NCBI RefSeq assembly: GCF_000021745.1
Contig: NC_011666.1
Location: 3,251,001 to 3,315,000 of the forward strand
Length of the DNA: 64,000 nt
Source of the DNA: Methylocella silvestris BL2
GTDB lineage: Bacteria; Pseudomonadota; Alphaproteobacteria; Rhizobiales; Beijerinckiaceae
Reading direction: 5' to 3'
Part shown: piece after piece, positions 11,464 through 22,732 of the stretch
Layout: each line of letters begins with the position of its first letter
Numbering within the stretch: the stretch's first letter is position 1
Made by a program: the position numbers and the translations under genes
Notes under the pieces: generated by a model
The model's database searches: none
Seen by the model: the letters and a program-made list of their open reading frames with translations, nothing else
Told to the model about the DNA's origin: nothing

Positions 11464-12591
11464 ATGGCGAAACGCGACTATTATGAGGTGTTGGGCGTTT
11501 CCAGAAGTTGCACGGAAATCGACCTGAAGGCCGCCTTCCGCAAAGCCGCGATGGAGCATCATCCGGATCGCAATCCGGGCGACCACACAGCGGAGCTCAA
11601 ATTTAAGGAAGTCAACGAAGCCTATCAGACGCTGTCCGACCAGCAGAAGCGCGCGAGCTACGACCGTTACGGCCATGCCGCCTTCGAGCAGGGCGGCTTT
11701 GGCTCGGGCGACGGCTTTGCCGCCTCGATGTCGGATATTTTCGACGATCTGTTCGGCGACGTCATGAATCGCCGCGGCGGCGGCGGCCGCAGCGGCGCGG
11801 TGCGCGGCTCGGATCTGCGCTATAATATGGAAATTACGCTGGAGGAGGCGTTCCAGGGCAAGGTCGCGACCCTGACTTTGCCGGCCTCCGTCACCTGCGA
11901 TGTCTGCTCCGGCTCGGGCGCAAAGTCCGGGGCGAAGCCCCGCGGCTGCCCGACTTGCGGGGGCCATGGCCGCGTGCGCGCGCAGCAGGGATTTTTCGCG
12001 ATTGAGCGCACCTGCCCGAATTGCCACGGCCGCGGCGAGATCATCGACGATCCTTGCCAGCCCTGCGGCGGGACCGGCCGCGTGACGCGCGAGCGCAGTC
12101 TTTCGGTGAATGTGCCGCCGGGCGTCGAGGACGGCACCCGCATTCGCCTCAGCGGCGAGGGCGAGGCGGGACAGCGCGGTGGCCCTGCGGGCGATCTTTA
12201 TATTTTCATCTCGACGCAGCCGCATCCCTTCTTCAAGCGCGACGGCGCCGATCTGTTCTGCCGCGTGCCGATCTCGATGGTGCAGGCGACGGTCGGCGGC
12301 GACGTCGAGGTTCATACGCTCGGCGGCGGGTCGGCCAAGGTCAAAATTCCGGAAGGGACGCAGTCCGGCCGGCAGTTCAAGCTGCGGCATAAGGGCATGC
12401 CGGTGTTGCGCTCACGCGACATGGGCGATCTTTATATTCAGGTCGACGTCGAAACGCCGCAAAATCTGACCAAGCGCCAGCGCGAGCTTCTGGCCGAGTT
12501 TGAGGCTGAATCATCGAACAAGACCCATCCGGAAGCCTCCGGTTTCTTCGCCAAGATGAAAGATTTCTTCGAAAATCTCGGCGGACAGTAG
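11464..12591 (+). CDS. dnaJ: Co-chaperone DnaJ (Hsp40)
   Basis: About 375 residues. J domain [13 protein letters not shown] to about residue 70 with the HPD motif (HHPDRN), then a Gly/Phe-rich linker ([18 protein letters not shown]), four zinc repeats ([32 protein letters not shown]) and the C-terminal substrate-binding domains. The ATG at 11464 gives the usual DnaJ N-terminus; an in-frame ATG at 11443 would add seven residues (MNWNEAE) and cannot be excluded. It stimulates DnaK ATPase and delivers clients. Confidence 0.98.
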   Translation: MAKRDYYEVLGVSRSCTEIDLKAAFRKAAMEHHPDRNPGDHTAELKFKEVNEAYQTLSDQQKRASYDRYGHAAFEQGGFGSGDGFAASMSDIFDDLFGDVMNRRGGGGRSGAVRGSDLRYNMEITLEEAFQGKVATLTLPASVTCDVCSGSGAKSGAKPRGCPTCGGHGRVRAQQGFFAIERTCPNCHGRGEIIDDPCQPCGGTGRVTRERSLSVNVPPGVEDGTRIRLSGEGEAGQRGGPAGDLYIFISTQPHPFFKRDGADLFCRVPISMVQATVGGDVEVHTLGGGSAKVKIPEGTQSGRQFKLRHKGMPVLRSRDMGDLYIQVDVETPQNLTKRQRELLAEFEAESSNKTHPEASGFFAKMKDFFENLGGQ

Positions 12592-12734
12592 ATTTAGGCA
12601 AAATCCCCGGCGGCGGCGACGCGGCCATCGCCGCACGCAGCTTCCTTGACGGACCGCCGATTGTCGCTATTTTCGCGCCGAACCTCGCGTGCGGCTTCTC
12701 GGCGCGCTTAATTTCGAATTCGGGGAGAATTCAT

Positions 12735-13589
12735 GTGCTAGGCGATCTCTCGCGTGGGCCAAAGCATCCCTCTCCCAAAAAACGCAAGCCGATTGAGACG
12801 GGCCTCGCCGACGAGGCCCGGTTCATCAAATCCTGGTTCGAGAATCCGCTGCGCGCTGGCGCGGTGTCGCCTTCGGGGCGCTTTCTCGCGCGCATGATGG
12901 CGCGCTACGTCGATCCGCATCAGACCGGGCCTGTCATCGAACTCGGGCCGGGCACGGGCGCGATCACCGAAGCGCTGCTCGCGCGGGGCGTCGCCCCGGA
13001 CCGGCTTTACCTGATTGAATTCGACCCGAATTTCTGCCGCCATCTGCGCCGCCGCTTTCCCGGCGTGCATGTCATCGAGGGCGACGCCTACCGTTTTCGC
13101 GAACTGCTCGCGGGGCGTTTCGATGAGGCCGTGACCGCTGTCGTCTCGAGCCTGCCGCTGCTCGTCAAATCCGAGAAGCAGCGGTTCGGTTTGCTTGGCG
13201 ACGCCTTCGACTGCATGGCGGAGGATGGCGCATTCATTCAGTTCACTTATGGGGTGGTCTCGCCGATCCCGCGCGATTCCGCGCAGGGGCCGGCGTTTCG
13301 CGCCGAACCGTCGCCGCCTGTCTGGCTCAACCTGCCGCCCGCGCGCGTCTGGGTTTACCGGCAGGGTCGGTCGCTTGAAAGCCGGGGGCGTCCCAATCCG
13401 GCGCAGGAGTTTTTCGAGCGGTTGAGGAGCGGCGCCGAGCGGATCCAGATCGACCTCAAGCGTGAATTCGACGGCGCGCGCGCGCGCCTGTCGCCCAAGG
13501 CGCGGCTCACGGAGGCCGCCCGCAAGACGGGGCGTCCGTGCGCGCCGTCATCCCATACAGGCAGGGGCGGCAAATCCCTGCGGCCATGA
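12735..13589 (+). CDS. pmtA: Class I SAM methyltransferase, probable phospholipid N-methyltransferase
   Basis: 284 residues. The SAM-binding motif is [15 protein letters not shown] (about 74-88), followed by [18 protein letters not shown] and VIEGDAYRF, a Rossmann methyltransferase pattern close to bacterial PmtA, which methylates phosphatidylethanolamine toward phosphatidylcholine. The N-terminus contains [21 protein letters not shown], typical of this family. The start is taken as GTG at 12735, 7 bases after GGGGAG; the ATG two bases earlier is out of frame and closes at once. It ends in an ATGA overlap with pyrF. The position beside dnaKJ and pyrF resembles other rhizobial-type genomes. 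The C-terminal 40 residues are Arg-rich and probably disordered. Confidence 0.8.
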   Translation: MLGDLSRGPKHPSPKKRKPIETGLADEARFIKSWFENPLRAGAVSPSGRFLARMMARYVDPHQTGPVIELGPGTGAITEALLARGVAPDRLYLIEFDPNFCRHLRRRFPGVHVIEGDAYRFRELLAGRFDEAVTAVVSSLPLLVKSEKQRFGLLGDAFDCMAEDGAFIQFTYGVVSPIPRDSAQGPAFRAEPSPPVWLNLPPARVWVYRQGRSLESRGRPNPAQEFFERLRSGAERIQIDLKREFDGARARLSPKARLTEAARKTGRPCAPSSHTGRGGKSLRP

Positions 13590-14320
13590 AGCCCGGGAAG
13601 CTTGCCGAGCAGGACCGCGGCGAAGCTCTTATTGTCGCGCTTGATTTTGCGACGCCCGAAGAGGCGCGGCGGATGATCGCGACGCTGGGTGAAAGCGTCT
13701 CATTCTACAAGATCGGCATGGAGCTCGCCTATGGAGGAGGTCTTCCGCTTGCGCGCGACCTGATCGACGCGGGTAAGAAGCTTTTTCTCGACCTCAAGCT
13801 GCACGACATTCCCACCACGGTCGAAAAAGCTTGCGCCAATGTGGCGCGGCTCGGCGCGGCTTTTCTGACCGTCCACGCCTATCCGCAGACCATGGCGGCG
13901 GCCGTCCGCGGCGCCTCGAGCTCGGGATTGCGCATTCTCGGCGTCACTGTGATGACCTCTTACGACGACGACGATCTCACTGAGGCCGGATACGCTTTTG
14001 GCGTCAGCGAGCTTGTGGCGCTCCGCGCGCGGCAGGCGCGGCTGGCCGGCGTCGATGGCTTGATCCTCTCGGCGCGCGAGCTGGAAGCGACGCGGCGCGA
14101 AGTCGGGCCGGACTTCCTTTTGGTGACGCCCGGCATCCGGCCGGAGGGCGCGCCAGCCGGCGACCAGAAACGGACGATGACGCCGCGCGAAGCCATCGGC
14201 GCCGGCGCCGATTATCTTGTGGTCGGGCGCCCGATCACCGGCGCGGCCGATCCGCGCGCGGCGGCGGAGGCGATCCTTGCCGATATCGCGGCGGCGCAAG
14301 GCCGCGCCATCGTGATCTAA
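13586..14320 (+). CDS. pyrF: Orotidine 5'-phosphate decarboxylase
   Basis: 244 residues. Decarboxylates OMP to UMP, the last de novo step of UMP synthesis. The catalytic DxKxxD array is visible in [20 protein letters not shown] near the start and VTPGIRP plus [10 protein letters not shown] near the end bind the phosphate. The ATG at 13586 forms ATGA with the pmtA stop; an in-frame ATG at 13538 would overlap pmtA by 52 bases. Homodimeric cytoplasmic enzyme, probably translationally coupled to pmtA. Confidence 0.97.
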   Translation: MKPGKLAEQDRGEALIVALDFATPEEARRMIATLGESVSFYKIGMELAYGGGLPLARDLIDAGKKLFLDLKLHDIPTTVEKACANVARLGAAFLTVHAYPQTMAAAVRGASSSGLRILGVTVMTSYDDDDLTEAGYAFGVSELVALRARQARLAGVDGLILSARELEATRREVGPDFLLVTPGIRPEGAPAGDQKRTMTPREAIGAGADYLVVGRPITGAADPRAAAEAILADIAAAQGRAIVI

Positions 14321-14332
14321 AGGAGACTTGGA

Positions 14333-15151
14333 ATGGGCGACATGCGCCTCGTGGTCGCCGGGGCGGCCGGCCGGATGGGCCGGGTCCTCGTTCAAATCGT
14401 CCAGCAAACGCCCGGCGCCATGGTTTCGGGCGCGCTCGCGCGGGCCGATTCGCCTGCGATCGGTCAGGACGCCGGGGTTCTGGCAGGCTGCGGCGAAATC
14501 GGCGTCAAAATCAGCACAGATCCCTTGCGCGCCGTCGCCGATTGCGACGGCGTGCTCGATTTCACCTCGCCGGCCTCGACCATGGTCCTTGCGACCCTCG
14601 CCGCCCAGGCGCGCGTCGTTCACGTGATCGGCACGACGGGACTTTCACCGGAGCATCTGGCAAGGCTCGACGCCGCGGCGCGGCATGCTGTCATCGTGCA
14701 ATCCGGCAATATGAGTCTCGGCGTCAATCTCCTCGCGGCGCTGGTCGAGAAAGCGGCGCGAACGCTCGGACCCGAATTCGACATTGAAATCGCCGAAATG
14801 CATCACCGCGCCAAAGTCGATGCGCCGTCCGGGACGGCGCTCCTTCTCGGCGAGGCGGCGGCGAAGGGCCGGAACATCGATCTCCCCTCCCACTCCTTGC
14901 GCGCGCGCGATGGACACACCGGCGCGCGACCGGAGGGCGCGATCGGCTTCGCCTCGCTGCGCGGCGGCGGCGTCGTCGGCGAGCACAAAGTGTATTTCGC
15001 GGGGGCGGGGGAGCGGCTCGAACTCGCGCATGTGGCGGAGGACCGCAGCATTTTTGCGCGGGGCGCCGTCAAGGCGGCGCTGTGGGGGCGGGGCCGCAAA
15101 TCCGGCCTCTATTCGATGGCCGACGTGCTGGGCCTTGGGGATAAAATCTGA
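14333..15151 (+). CDS. dapB: 4-hydroxy-tetrahydrodipicolinate reductase
   Basis: 272 residues, normal length. NAD(P)-binding loop [14 protein letters not shown] at the N-terminus, [11 protein letters not shown] in the middle and the substrate/catalytic signature [16 protein letters not shown]. Reduces the DapA product in the lysine and meso-diaminopimelate pathway, thus feeding peptidoglycan synthesis. Lies 12 bases after pyrF with ribosome site AAGGAGA, so pmtA-pyrF-dapB is one plus-strand unit. Confidence 0.97.
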   Translation: MGDMRLVVAGAAGRMGRVLVQIVQQTPGAMVSGALARADSPAIGQDAGVLAGCGEIGVKISTDPLRAVADCDGVLDFTSPASTMVLATLAAQARVVHVIGTTGLSPEHLARLDAAARHAVIVQSGNMSLGVNLLAALVEKAARTLGPEFDIEIAEMHHRAKVDAPSGTALLLGEAAAKGRNIDLPSHSLRARDGHTGARPEGAIGFASLRGGGVVGEHKVYFAGAGERLELAHVAEDRSIFARGAVKAALWGRGRKSGLYSMADVLGLGDKI

Positions 15152-15306
15152 CGCCCACGACCGCAGCGTCCGTTCCCGCCGACCTATATTTTTAAATATA
15201 TAGCAAGATGAGGGGCGCCGCAGCCAAGTCTACTAAAAGATAGGCCGCGCCACAGCGGAGCTGAAGCGCGGCCATCATGCGAGCTTCCCGGGGGCCTCTG
15301 GGAAGT

Positions 15307-15567
15307 TCAGATGACAATCTGATGACTTTCGTTTCTTTTGTCCAGTAACGATTGAGCGACAAGCGAGGTTCCGCCGCGCAATGCTGCGGGATGTTGCGGA
15401 TTGGCGCCTGTTTCAAGACGAGACATCACAGCCAGCGCAATGGCCGCGCAGCCCAATACTACGACCAGAAACAGGGAGACCTGAAGCTGCCGCCGCGCCG
15501 CCTGCAGATCGTAGCTGCGGACGAAGCCGGCGTCGGGCCTCGGGTCGAAATGATCGGCGATCGACAT
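15307..15567 (-). CDS. Small single-span membrane protein, unknown
   Basis: 86 residues. Soluble N-terminus MSIADHFDPRPDAGFVRSYD, then one TM helix (about residues 29-49, QVSLFLVVVLGCAAIALAVM) and a polar C-terminal tail. GAGGGAG lies 8 bases before the ATG, a better ribosome site than most genes here, which supports it as real. Convergent with dapB. No family recognised. The N-in positive charges suggest an extracytoplasmic C-terminus. Confidence 0.6.
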   Translation of the reverse strand: MSIADHFDPRPDAGFVRSYDLQAARRQLQVSLFLVVVLGCAAIALAVMSRLETGANPQHPAALRGGTSLVAQSLLDKRNESHQIVI

Positions 15568-17102
<1,535 letters not shown>

Positions 17103-17221
17103 GTGGATGCCTCAGGCCGTTTCGGCGCAGGGGAATGGGCAGGGGCTGCGCATTGCTGGCGGCGCGAAACTCTGATTTCATCGGCGGCGGCGGCTTGCCT
17201 CTCTCCATCGCGGAGAATGTC

Positions 17222-17623
17222 ATGTTGAGGGACGATACGGGCGGCGGCGGACGGCGCCCGTCACGCAATGTTCTGGGACAGCCGCTTGCCGGCTGCTCCG
17301 ATGATCCCCTGACCGGCTTCTTCCGCAACGGCTGCTGCGACACCGCCGCCGAGGATGTCGGCAGCCACACGGTCTGCATCGTCGTCGACGCGGAATTTCT
17401 GCGCTTCTCGAAGTCGCGCGGCAATGATCTCTCGACGCCGCTGCCCCAATATGGCTTTCCGGGGCTTACGCCCGGCGATCGCTGGTGCCTCTGCGCGCCG
17501 CGCTGGGCCGAGGCGCTGGAGGCCGACGCCGCCCCGCGTGTGGTGCTGCAGGCGACGCATGAAGGCGCGCTCGAATCCTGCGCGCTGGCGGATCTGAAGC
17601 GCTACGCGGTCGATTTGTCCTGA
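17222..17623 (+). CDS. DUF2237 family protein
   Basis: 133 residues from ATG 17222, which follows GGAGA and gives the family-typical N-terminus; an upstream ATG at 17135 would add 29 unlike residues. The conserved DUF2237 pattern is clear: NVLGQPLAGCSDDPLTGFFR, GCCDT, GSHTVCIVVDAEFL, SKSRGNDLSTP, YGFPGLTPGDRWCLCA. The several conserved Cys and the GDRWCLC motif are family features. Function unknown. Its last 22 bases overlap the end of the convergent chorismate-lyase-like gene. Confidence 0.92.
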   Translation: MLRDDTGGGGRRPSRNVLGQPLAGCSDDPLTGFFRNGCCDTAAEDVGSHTVCIVVDAEFLRFSKSRGNDLSTPLPQYGFPGLTPGDRWCLCAPRWAEALEADAAPRVVLQATHEGALESCALADLKRYAVDLS

Positions 17624-18243
17624 GGCAGCTCATCCTCGCCCAAGGCCAGAATCTCGCGCGTGTAAAATTCATTCACCTCGGAAAAGGGCCGCCCGTCGGG
17701 GCCATGGACGAGCGCGCGATGCTGCAGCACCCGCCAGGGAATTGCCGATATCGCGGGCTGCGCATCCTCCGCAGGGGGCCAGAACATTTCGACGGCGAAG
17801 GTCTTTCGCACCGGATGGAGCGGGATGATCGCGCGGCCGAACGGCGTATCGCTCGCCTCCAGCAACGCTCGGATGCTGGGACTGAGGCGGCTCGGCACAT
17901 ACCAGTTCTCGGCTTCCGAGAGAACGGCGCCGCCGCAGCCAAGTTCGACGCGACGGTAAAGCACGATCTCGTCGCGGCCGACTTCGAGCCGCTCGCGCTG
18001 CTCGCGGGTCGGGGCCTTGTCCGGGCCCGCGATCCGCCGCGCGCGGATCGGGCCGCCCGCTGCGGCGCCGCGGCGCCACTGCTCAAGCGTCGCAGTGGCG
18101 CTATGGGAGGCGAGGAGCGCGGCGTTGAAGCCTTGCAGCCGCGCGCGGGCCTCGGCCGGCAGAAGGCGCAATTGCGCCGGCGCGCGCGCATCCTCTTCGG
18201 CAGCCGCCGTCCCCGATCGTCCAAAACTGTCGCGGCGCGGCAT
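17602..18243 (-). CDS. Chorismate lyase-like protein
   Basis: About 213 residues from ATG 18243, which has AGAGGA 7 bases upstream; the longer frame to 18378 lacks such a site. The core resembles the UbiC/chorismate-lyase and UTRA fold: EIVLYRRVELGCGGAVLSEAENWYVPSRL then SDTPFGRAIIPLHPVRKTF. In that family the Arg and Glu of such segments bind chorismate to release pyruvate and 4-hydroxybenzoate, but I cannot confirm catalysis from sequence alone. N-terminal 60 residues are low-complexity Ala/Arg. The 3' end overlaps the DUF2237 gene tail to tail. Confidence 0.7.
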   Translation of the reverse strand: MPRRDSFGRSGTAAAEEDARAPAQLRLLPAEARARLQGFNAALLASHSATATLEQWRRGAAAGGPIRARRIAGPDKAPTREQRERLEVGRDEIVLYRRVELGCGGAVLSEAENWYVPSRLSPSIRALLEASDTPFGRAIIPLHPVRKTFAVEMFWPPAEDAQPAISAIPWRVLQHRALVHGPDGRPFSEVNEFYTREILALGEDELPQDKSTA

Positions 18244-18517
18244 CAAATCCTCTTCGAGAGCCTTCCGGCGGGCAAGCGGCGGCACGCATCGGCCGCGCGG
18301 CCAGCATAGCCGATCGCCGCGGCAAATCCCAAAAGGGGACCATCCGCCGCGGCGCGGTTTGTGGACATCGCCGCGCAAAAGAGGCTAAACCTCAGCTGGC
18401 CCCTGGAGCATGACGCCGACAAGCGGCAGCCTCGCTTCGACCGCGTCACGGGCGGCCGCATCTTCCGACAGCCGTAGCCGCGACCTTTCGCGCCCGGCGC
18501 TTTCGGCCAGGGGAACG

Positions 18518-19099
18518 ATGTTTCAAAAACTGTATCGATGGACCCTGCAGCTCGCCGAGAGCCGGCATGCGCCCCTCGCGCTCGGCCTCATCGCCTTCGC
18601 CGAGAGTTCGTTCTTTCCCGTACCGCCCGACGCGATCCTGGTGCCGATGTCGATCGCCCAGCCGAAACGGGCCTGGACCTATGCGTTGATCTGCACGGTC
18701 GGCTCCGTGCTCGGCGCCCTGCTTGGCTACGCCATTGGCGCGCTGCTTTATGAGACGGTCGGCAAATGGCTGATCGATCTTTACGGCTATGGCGCGCGCG
18801 TTGATGAAATGCGAGCGCTTTACGCCAAATGGGGTTGGGCGGTCATTCTGATCAAAGGATTTACGCCGATCCCGTTCAAGCTTGTGACGATCGTCAGCGG
18901 CCTCCTCGCCTATAATTTGCCCCTGTTCGTCCTGCTGTGCATGATCACGCGCGGCGCCCGCTTTTTCGCCCTCGCGCTGGTCCTCAAATATTATGGCGAG
19001 CCGATCAAGAAGCTGCTCGACCGCTACTTCGGCTGGTTCATCCTGATCCTCGCCGTCATTATCGTGCTCGGCTTCTGGATCGCCGGCCATTCCCTTTGA
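18518..19099 (+). CDS. YqaA-type DedA/SNARE-associated membrane protein
   Basis: 193 residues from ATG 18518 (MFQKLYRWTLQLAESRHAPL), preceded by GGGGAACG; an upstream in-frame ATG at 18410 would add a Ser/Arg-rich leader foreign to the family. The DedA motif region ESSFFPVPPDAILVP and the later FIP-like KGFTPIPFKLVTIVSGLLAY are visible, with about five TM segments. Related proteins are implicated in lipid flipping and membrane homeostasis. The next gene, dsbB, starts only 7 bases after its stop, so the two are co-transcribed. Confidence 0.88.
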   Translation: MFQKLYRWTLQLAESRHAPLALGLIAFAESSFFPVPPDAILVPMSIAQPKRAWTYALICTVGSVLGALLGYAIGALLYETVGKWLIDLYGYGARVDEMRALYAKWGWAVILIKGFTPIPFKLVTIVSGLLAYNLPLFVLLCMITRGARFFALALVLKYYGEPIKKLLDRYFGWFILILAVIIVLGFWIAGHSL

Positions 19100-19106
19100 G
19101 AGCGCT

Positions 19107-19622
19107 ATGTCAGAGTTTCTGACGCCCTTGCGGCTCGCCGCCGTCATTTTCCTTGTAGCCGCGGGGTCGATTGGCGGAGCGTGGATGTTCCAGACGCTGG
19201 GCTATGCGCCTTGCGAGCTCTGTCTCAAGGAGCGCATCCCTTATTATGTCGCAATGCCGCTTGCGGCTCTCGCCGCGTGGCTTGCCGGGCGCAGCCGGCC
19301 GGGGCTGCTGGCCGCCTGCTTTGCCGCGATCGCCCTCATCTTCGCGGTGGGGGCCGCGCTTGGCGTCTATCACGCCGGCGTCGAGTGGCGCTTTTGGCCG
19401 GGGCCGAGTGATTGCACAGGCCCGCTCGATCACGCCAGCTCGGTGAATGATTTTCTAAAGCAGCTGCAAACCGTCAAGGTGGTGCGCTGCGATGAGGTAT
19501 CGTTGCGCGTCCTCGGCTTCTCGCTCGCGGTCTGGAACGCAGTGATCTCCGTGGGGCTTACGGCGCTGGCGGCAATGGGCCTCGCGCTCAGTCTCCGGCG
19601 ACCAGAAGCGCGCGGGCCCTGA
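19107..19622 (+). CDS. dsbB: Disulfide bond formation protein DsbB
   Basis: 171 residues with four TM helices. The first periplasmic CxxC is C36/C39 in [14 protein letters not shown] and the second pair is C103 (SDCTGP) and C128 (VVRCDE), the spacing expected for DsbB. It re-oxidises DsbA using membrane quinone. Second in a two-gene unit after the YqaA-like gene. Its 3' 35 bases lie antisense to the 3' end of rlmN. Confidence 0.92.
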   Translation: MSEFLTPLRLAAVIFLVAAGSIGGAWMFQTLGYAPCELCLKERIPYYVAMPLAALAAWLAGRSRPGLLAACFAAIALIFAVGAALGVYHAGVEWRFWPGPSDCTGPLDHASSVNDFLKQLQTVKVVRCDEVSLRVLGFSLAVWNAVISVGLTALAAMGLALSLRRPEARGP

Positions 19623-20787
19623 GTTTTTCGGTCTCGCTTTTCAGCTGGCCGCAGGCGGCGAGAATGTCGCGCCCGCGCGGCGTGCGTACGGGGCTCGCAT
19701 AGCCGGCGTTGAAGACGATATCCGAAAATTTCTCGATCACGGCGTCGTCCGAACATTCATAGGCCGTTCCGGGCCATGGATTGAACGGGATCAAATTGAT
19801 CTTGGCCGGGATGCCTTTCAATAGGCGCACCAGCTCGCGCGCGTCGGACGGAGAATCATTGATCCCCTTCAGCATGACATATTCGAAGGTGATCCGCCGC
19901 GCATTGGAGGCGCCGGGATAATCGCGGCAGGCTTGCAGAAGCGCGGCGATCGGATATTTCTTGTTGAGCGGCACAAGCGTGTTGCGCAATTCGTCGCGCA
20001 CGGCGTGCAGCGAGATCGCCAGCATGGCCCCGGTCTTTTCACCAAGCTCCGGAAGCTTTGGGACGACCCCGGCGGTCGAAACCGTGATTCGCCGCCGCGA
20101 CAGGGACAGCCCGTCGCCGTCGGACAGGACGGATACCGCGTCGACGACATTGTCGAGATTGTAGAGCGGTTCGCCCATGCCCATGAAAACGATATTGGTG
20201 ACAAGGCGCGAGCCGCTGTTCGAGCCCTTGCCGTCCCGCGGCGCCAGCCCCGGGAAATCGCCAATCCTGTCGCGGGCTATAATCAATTGAGCGATAATCT
20301 CTTGCGCTGTTAAATTGCGCACAAATTTCTGTGTGCCTGTGTGGCAGAAGGAGCAGGTCAGCGTGCAGCCGACCTGGCTCGAGACGCAGAGCGTGCCGCG
20401 GTCCACATCCGGGATATAGACGCATTCGACTTCGGCGAGGCGATCGCTCTCGGCAGATGGCGCAAAGCGGATCAGCCATTTGCGCGTGCCGTCTGTTGAA
20501 ACTTGCTCGGTCACGATCTGCGGCCGCGCCAGCGTGAACTTTTCTGCGAGTTGCGTGCGTAAAACCTTGCTGACGTTCAGCATGTCGTCGAAGGAGCCGG
20601 CGCCGCGATGATAGATCCAGTGCCAGAGCTGCGCCGTGCGCATGCGCAGCTCCCGCTCGGGGGCGCCGATCTCCAGAAGTGCGGCGGCGAGCCCGTCTCG
20701 GGTCAGTCCGGCGAGCGAGCGCGGCGCGCTGGCGCAATCGTGATCGGCCGCGGCGGCCGGCGTTTCAAGCAAAGTGGACGAGGTCAT
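19588..20787 (-). CDS. rlmN: 23S rRNA (adenine-2503-C2)/tRNA methyltransferase RlmN
   Basis: 399 residues. Radical SAM cluster C141-x3-C145-x2-C148 in [11 protein letters not shown], the SAM region [23 protein letters not shown] and the C-terminal methyl-carrying Cys C379 (DILAACGQL). The other reactive Cys site aligns with the segment before the cluster ([10 protein letters not shown]). Methylates A2503 of 23S rRNA and A37 of some tRNAs. It overlaps dsbB tail to tail by 35 bases, unusual in a genome with room elsewhere. Confidence 0.97.
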   Translation of the reverse strand: MTSSTLLETPAAAADHDCASAPRSLAGLTRDGLAAALLEIGAPERELRMRTAQLWHWIYHRGAGSFDDMLNVSKVLRTQLAEKFTLARPQIVTEQVSTDGTRKWLIRFAPSAESDRLAEVECVYIPDVDRGTLCVSSQVGCTLTCSFCHTGTQKFVRNLTAQEIIAQLIIARDRIGDFPGLAPRDGKGSNSGSRLVTNIVFMGMGEPLYNLDNVVDAVSVLSDGDGLSLSRRRITVSTAGVVPKLPELGEKTGAMLAISLHAVRDELRNTLVPLNKKYPIAALLQACRDYPGASNARRITFEYVMLKGINDSPSDARELVRLLKGIPAKINLIPFNPWPGTAYECSDDAVIEKFSDIVFNAGYASPVRTPRGRDILAACGQLKSETEKLRARALLVAGD

Positions 20788-20908
20788 CCGCGCCTCTTAC
20801 CATGGAAGGCGGGATTTCTCCACAATCCCGACGCGTTGATCACCCGTTCACAAAGCAAGGCGCATGAAAGGCGCATGATCGGCGCTCGACCTGAATCCGG
20901 GACACAAC

Positions 20909-21661
20909 ATGCCAATTTTTCGTTCGCTGCCCACCCGCCTCGCGCTCGCCGCGGTCCTGGCCTCCGGGGCAAGCGCCGCTTCTGCGCAGGAATTTCTCAC
21001 CCTGAAGGACACGGTGCCTTCGATCGCCATGACGGGCGAGGCGACCCTCGAAGTCGCGCCCAACATCGCCATCCTCTCGCTTGGCGTCGAAACCGAGCGG
21101 CCAACCGCAACTGAGGCCGCCAATGAAAACGCCAAAGCGGCGCAGGCGGTGATCGCCGACATCAAGGCCGCGGGGATCGACCCGCGCGACATTCGCACCC
21201 TCGGGGTGACGCTCATGCCCGTCTATGATGAGACGACCGACGCCAATGGCCGCGTGACCAAGCGGACCTTGCGCGGCTATCAGGCCCGCAATGATCTCTC
21301 CGTCCGGGTCCGGCAGATCGAAAAGGCCGGCGCGCTGGCGCGGCAATGGATCGAGAAGGGCGCCAATCAGTTTGGCGGCGTCGAATTCGACGTCGATCAG
21401 AAGGAGGCGAAATACGACGCACTGCGCGGCGAGGCCGTGCGCGACGCGCTGCGCAAGGCGACGTCATTTACGAGCGGCCTCGGAATAAGGCTCGGGCGCG
21501 TGCTCGAAATCTCCCGGCCCGATGGCGGCGAGCGCCCGATGCCAATGGCGATGGCGGCGCGGGCGGCCAAGAGCGACGCGGCCAGCGTTGCGATCCCGAT
21601 CGAGCCCGGCGTGCAGACGCTGCGCGTCGAGGTGCAGGTCGCCTGGGAGCTGGCGCAGTAG
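20909..21661 (+). CDS. Periplasmic SIMPL (DUF541) domain protein
   Basis: 250 residues. Signal peptide MPIFRSLPTRLALAAVLASG with cut near SAASA, then the SIMPL pattern: ISMTGEATLEV-like IAMTGEATLEVAPNIAILSLGV, GIDPRDIRTLGVTLMPVYD, YQARNDLSVRVRQIEKAG, and VEVQVAWEL at the end. Members form large oligomers (BP26 of Brucella is one) and are linked to envelope or oxidative stress; no enzymatic activity is established. Ends 5 bases from the convergent methyltransferase gene. Confidence 0.9.
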   Translation: MPIFRSLPTRLALAAVLASGASAASAQEFLTLKDTVPSIAMTGEATLEVAPNIAILSLGVETERPTATEAANENAKAAQAVIADIKAAGIDPRDIRTLGVTLMPVYDETTDANGRVTKRTLRGYQARNDLSVRVRQIEKAGALARQWIEKGANQFGGVEFDVDQKEAKYDALRGEAVRDALRKATSFTSGLGIRLGRVLEISRPDGGERPMPMAMAARAAKSDAASVAIPIEPGVQTLRVEVQVAWELAQ

Positions 21662-21666
21662 GTCTG

Positions 21667-22566
21667 CTACTGCGTCTCGGGCGGCTTGGCCCCGCCAAGC
21701 GCGTCGGCGAGACGCATTTGCGCCGACCCCGGCCGCAGCGGCTTCTGCTGGCTTTCATGCGGCGCCCAGCCGGAGATGAAGACGAGGTCGAATGTCGCGC
21801 GGATGCGCCCGTCGGCATCGCTGAAGCGTTCGGCGTAAATTTCTGCCGCCCGGTGGAACAGAGCTCGGCGGGCGAGCAGGCGTCGCCGCGCAACCAGCGC
21901 ATTGGTTGCGCCCATGGCGCGCAGATCGGCCATCAGGGCGAATAGATCGCGATAGCGCACGATCGTCGTTTCGCTGTCGGCGACGGGCAGGGCGAAGCCG
22001 GCCCGTTGCAGCAGGCCGCCCATATCGCGAACATCAGCGAAAGGCGCGACGCGCGGGCTGGTCCCGCCGCTGACCTCGGTTTCGGCCACAGCAAGCGCGC
22101 TGCGCAATTCATGCAGGGTGCGCCCGCCAAGGAGGCAGCCGAGGAAAAGTCCGTCGGCTTTGAGCGCGCGGCGGATCTGGATCAGCGCGCCCGGCAGATC
22201 ATTGACGCTTTGCAGATTGAGCGCGGAGACGGCGAGATCGAAGCTCGCCTCCTGAAAGGGCAGCGCCTCCTCATCGCCGACGAGCCGCAGCCCGCAGCCG
22301 CCAAGCGCCGCCGCGATGGGCGCCATGCGCGTCACGACGCGTCCTTCGCCCGCGAGGCGCCGCGCCAGTTCCGGCGAAGGCGTGCCGATGTCGGCGGCGG
22401 TGGGGAATGGCCGCATTACCAGCGTGAGGCGTTCGCAGACGCCGTCGATCACGGCCTGGAGCAAAAAATCCTCGAAGCCGGAGCGCGCCGCGCGCAAAAA
22501 CCTGCGGCGCAGCAAAGCGCGGTCGAAGATGGCGTTCGCGCTCAATGGGGCCGCCATCCCGAGCAT
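21667..22566 (-). CDS. BioC/NDUFAF5-like SAM methyltransferase
   Basis: 299 residues. N-terminal IFDRALLRRRFLRAARSG is typical of the alphaproteobacterial relatives of NDUFAF5, followed by a SAM fold in which the usual glycine loop is eroded (AADIGTPSPELARRLAGEGR), then LPFQEASFDLAVSALNLQSVNDLPGAL and LFLGCLLGGRTLHELR. Mitochondrial NDUFAF5 hydroxylates an Arg of complex I; BioC methylates malonyl-ACP. Which applies here is not decidable, though the genome context with no other biotin gene favours the first. An ATG at 22554 is an alternative start. Confidence 0.78.
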   Translation of the reverse strand: MLGMAAPLSANAIFDRALLRRRFLRAARSGFEDFLLQAVIDGVCERLTLVMRPFPTAADIGTPSPELARRLAGEGRVVTRMAPIAAALGGCGLRLVGDEEALPFQEASFDLAVSALNLQSVNDLPGALIQIRRALKADGLFLGCLLGGRTLHELRSALAVAETEVSGGTSPRVAPFADVRDMGGLLQRAGFALPVADSETTIVRYRDLFALMADLRAMGATNALVARRRLLARRALFHRAAEIYAERFSDADGRIRATFDLVFISGWAPHESQQKPLRPGSAQMRLADALGGAKPPETQ

Positions 22567-22732
22567 GGCGCGACGCCGTAAGGCGCCGCCCTTGGTCCCT
22601 CTGGCGGCGGGCGCAAAACGCTCTTCTGCATTGCGAAAACCTGCTGGATCATTTTTTCGCCTTGGCTATATTGGGCGCGCGGCTGCGTCGAAATGACCCG
22701 CCGCCGAAATCAATCGGAGGCGGGCGCCGCGC

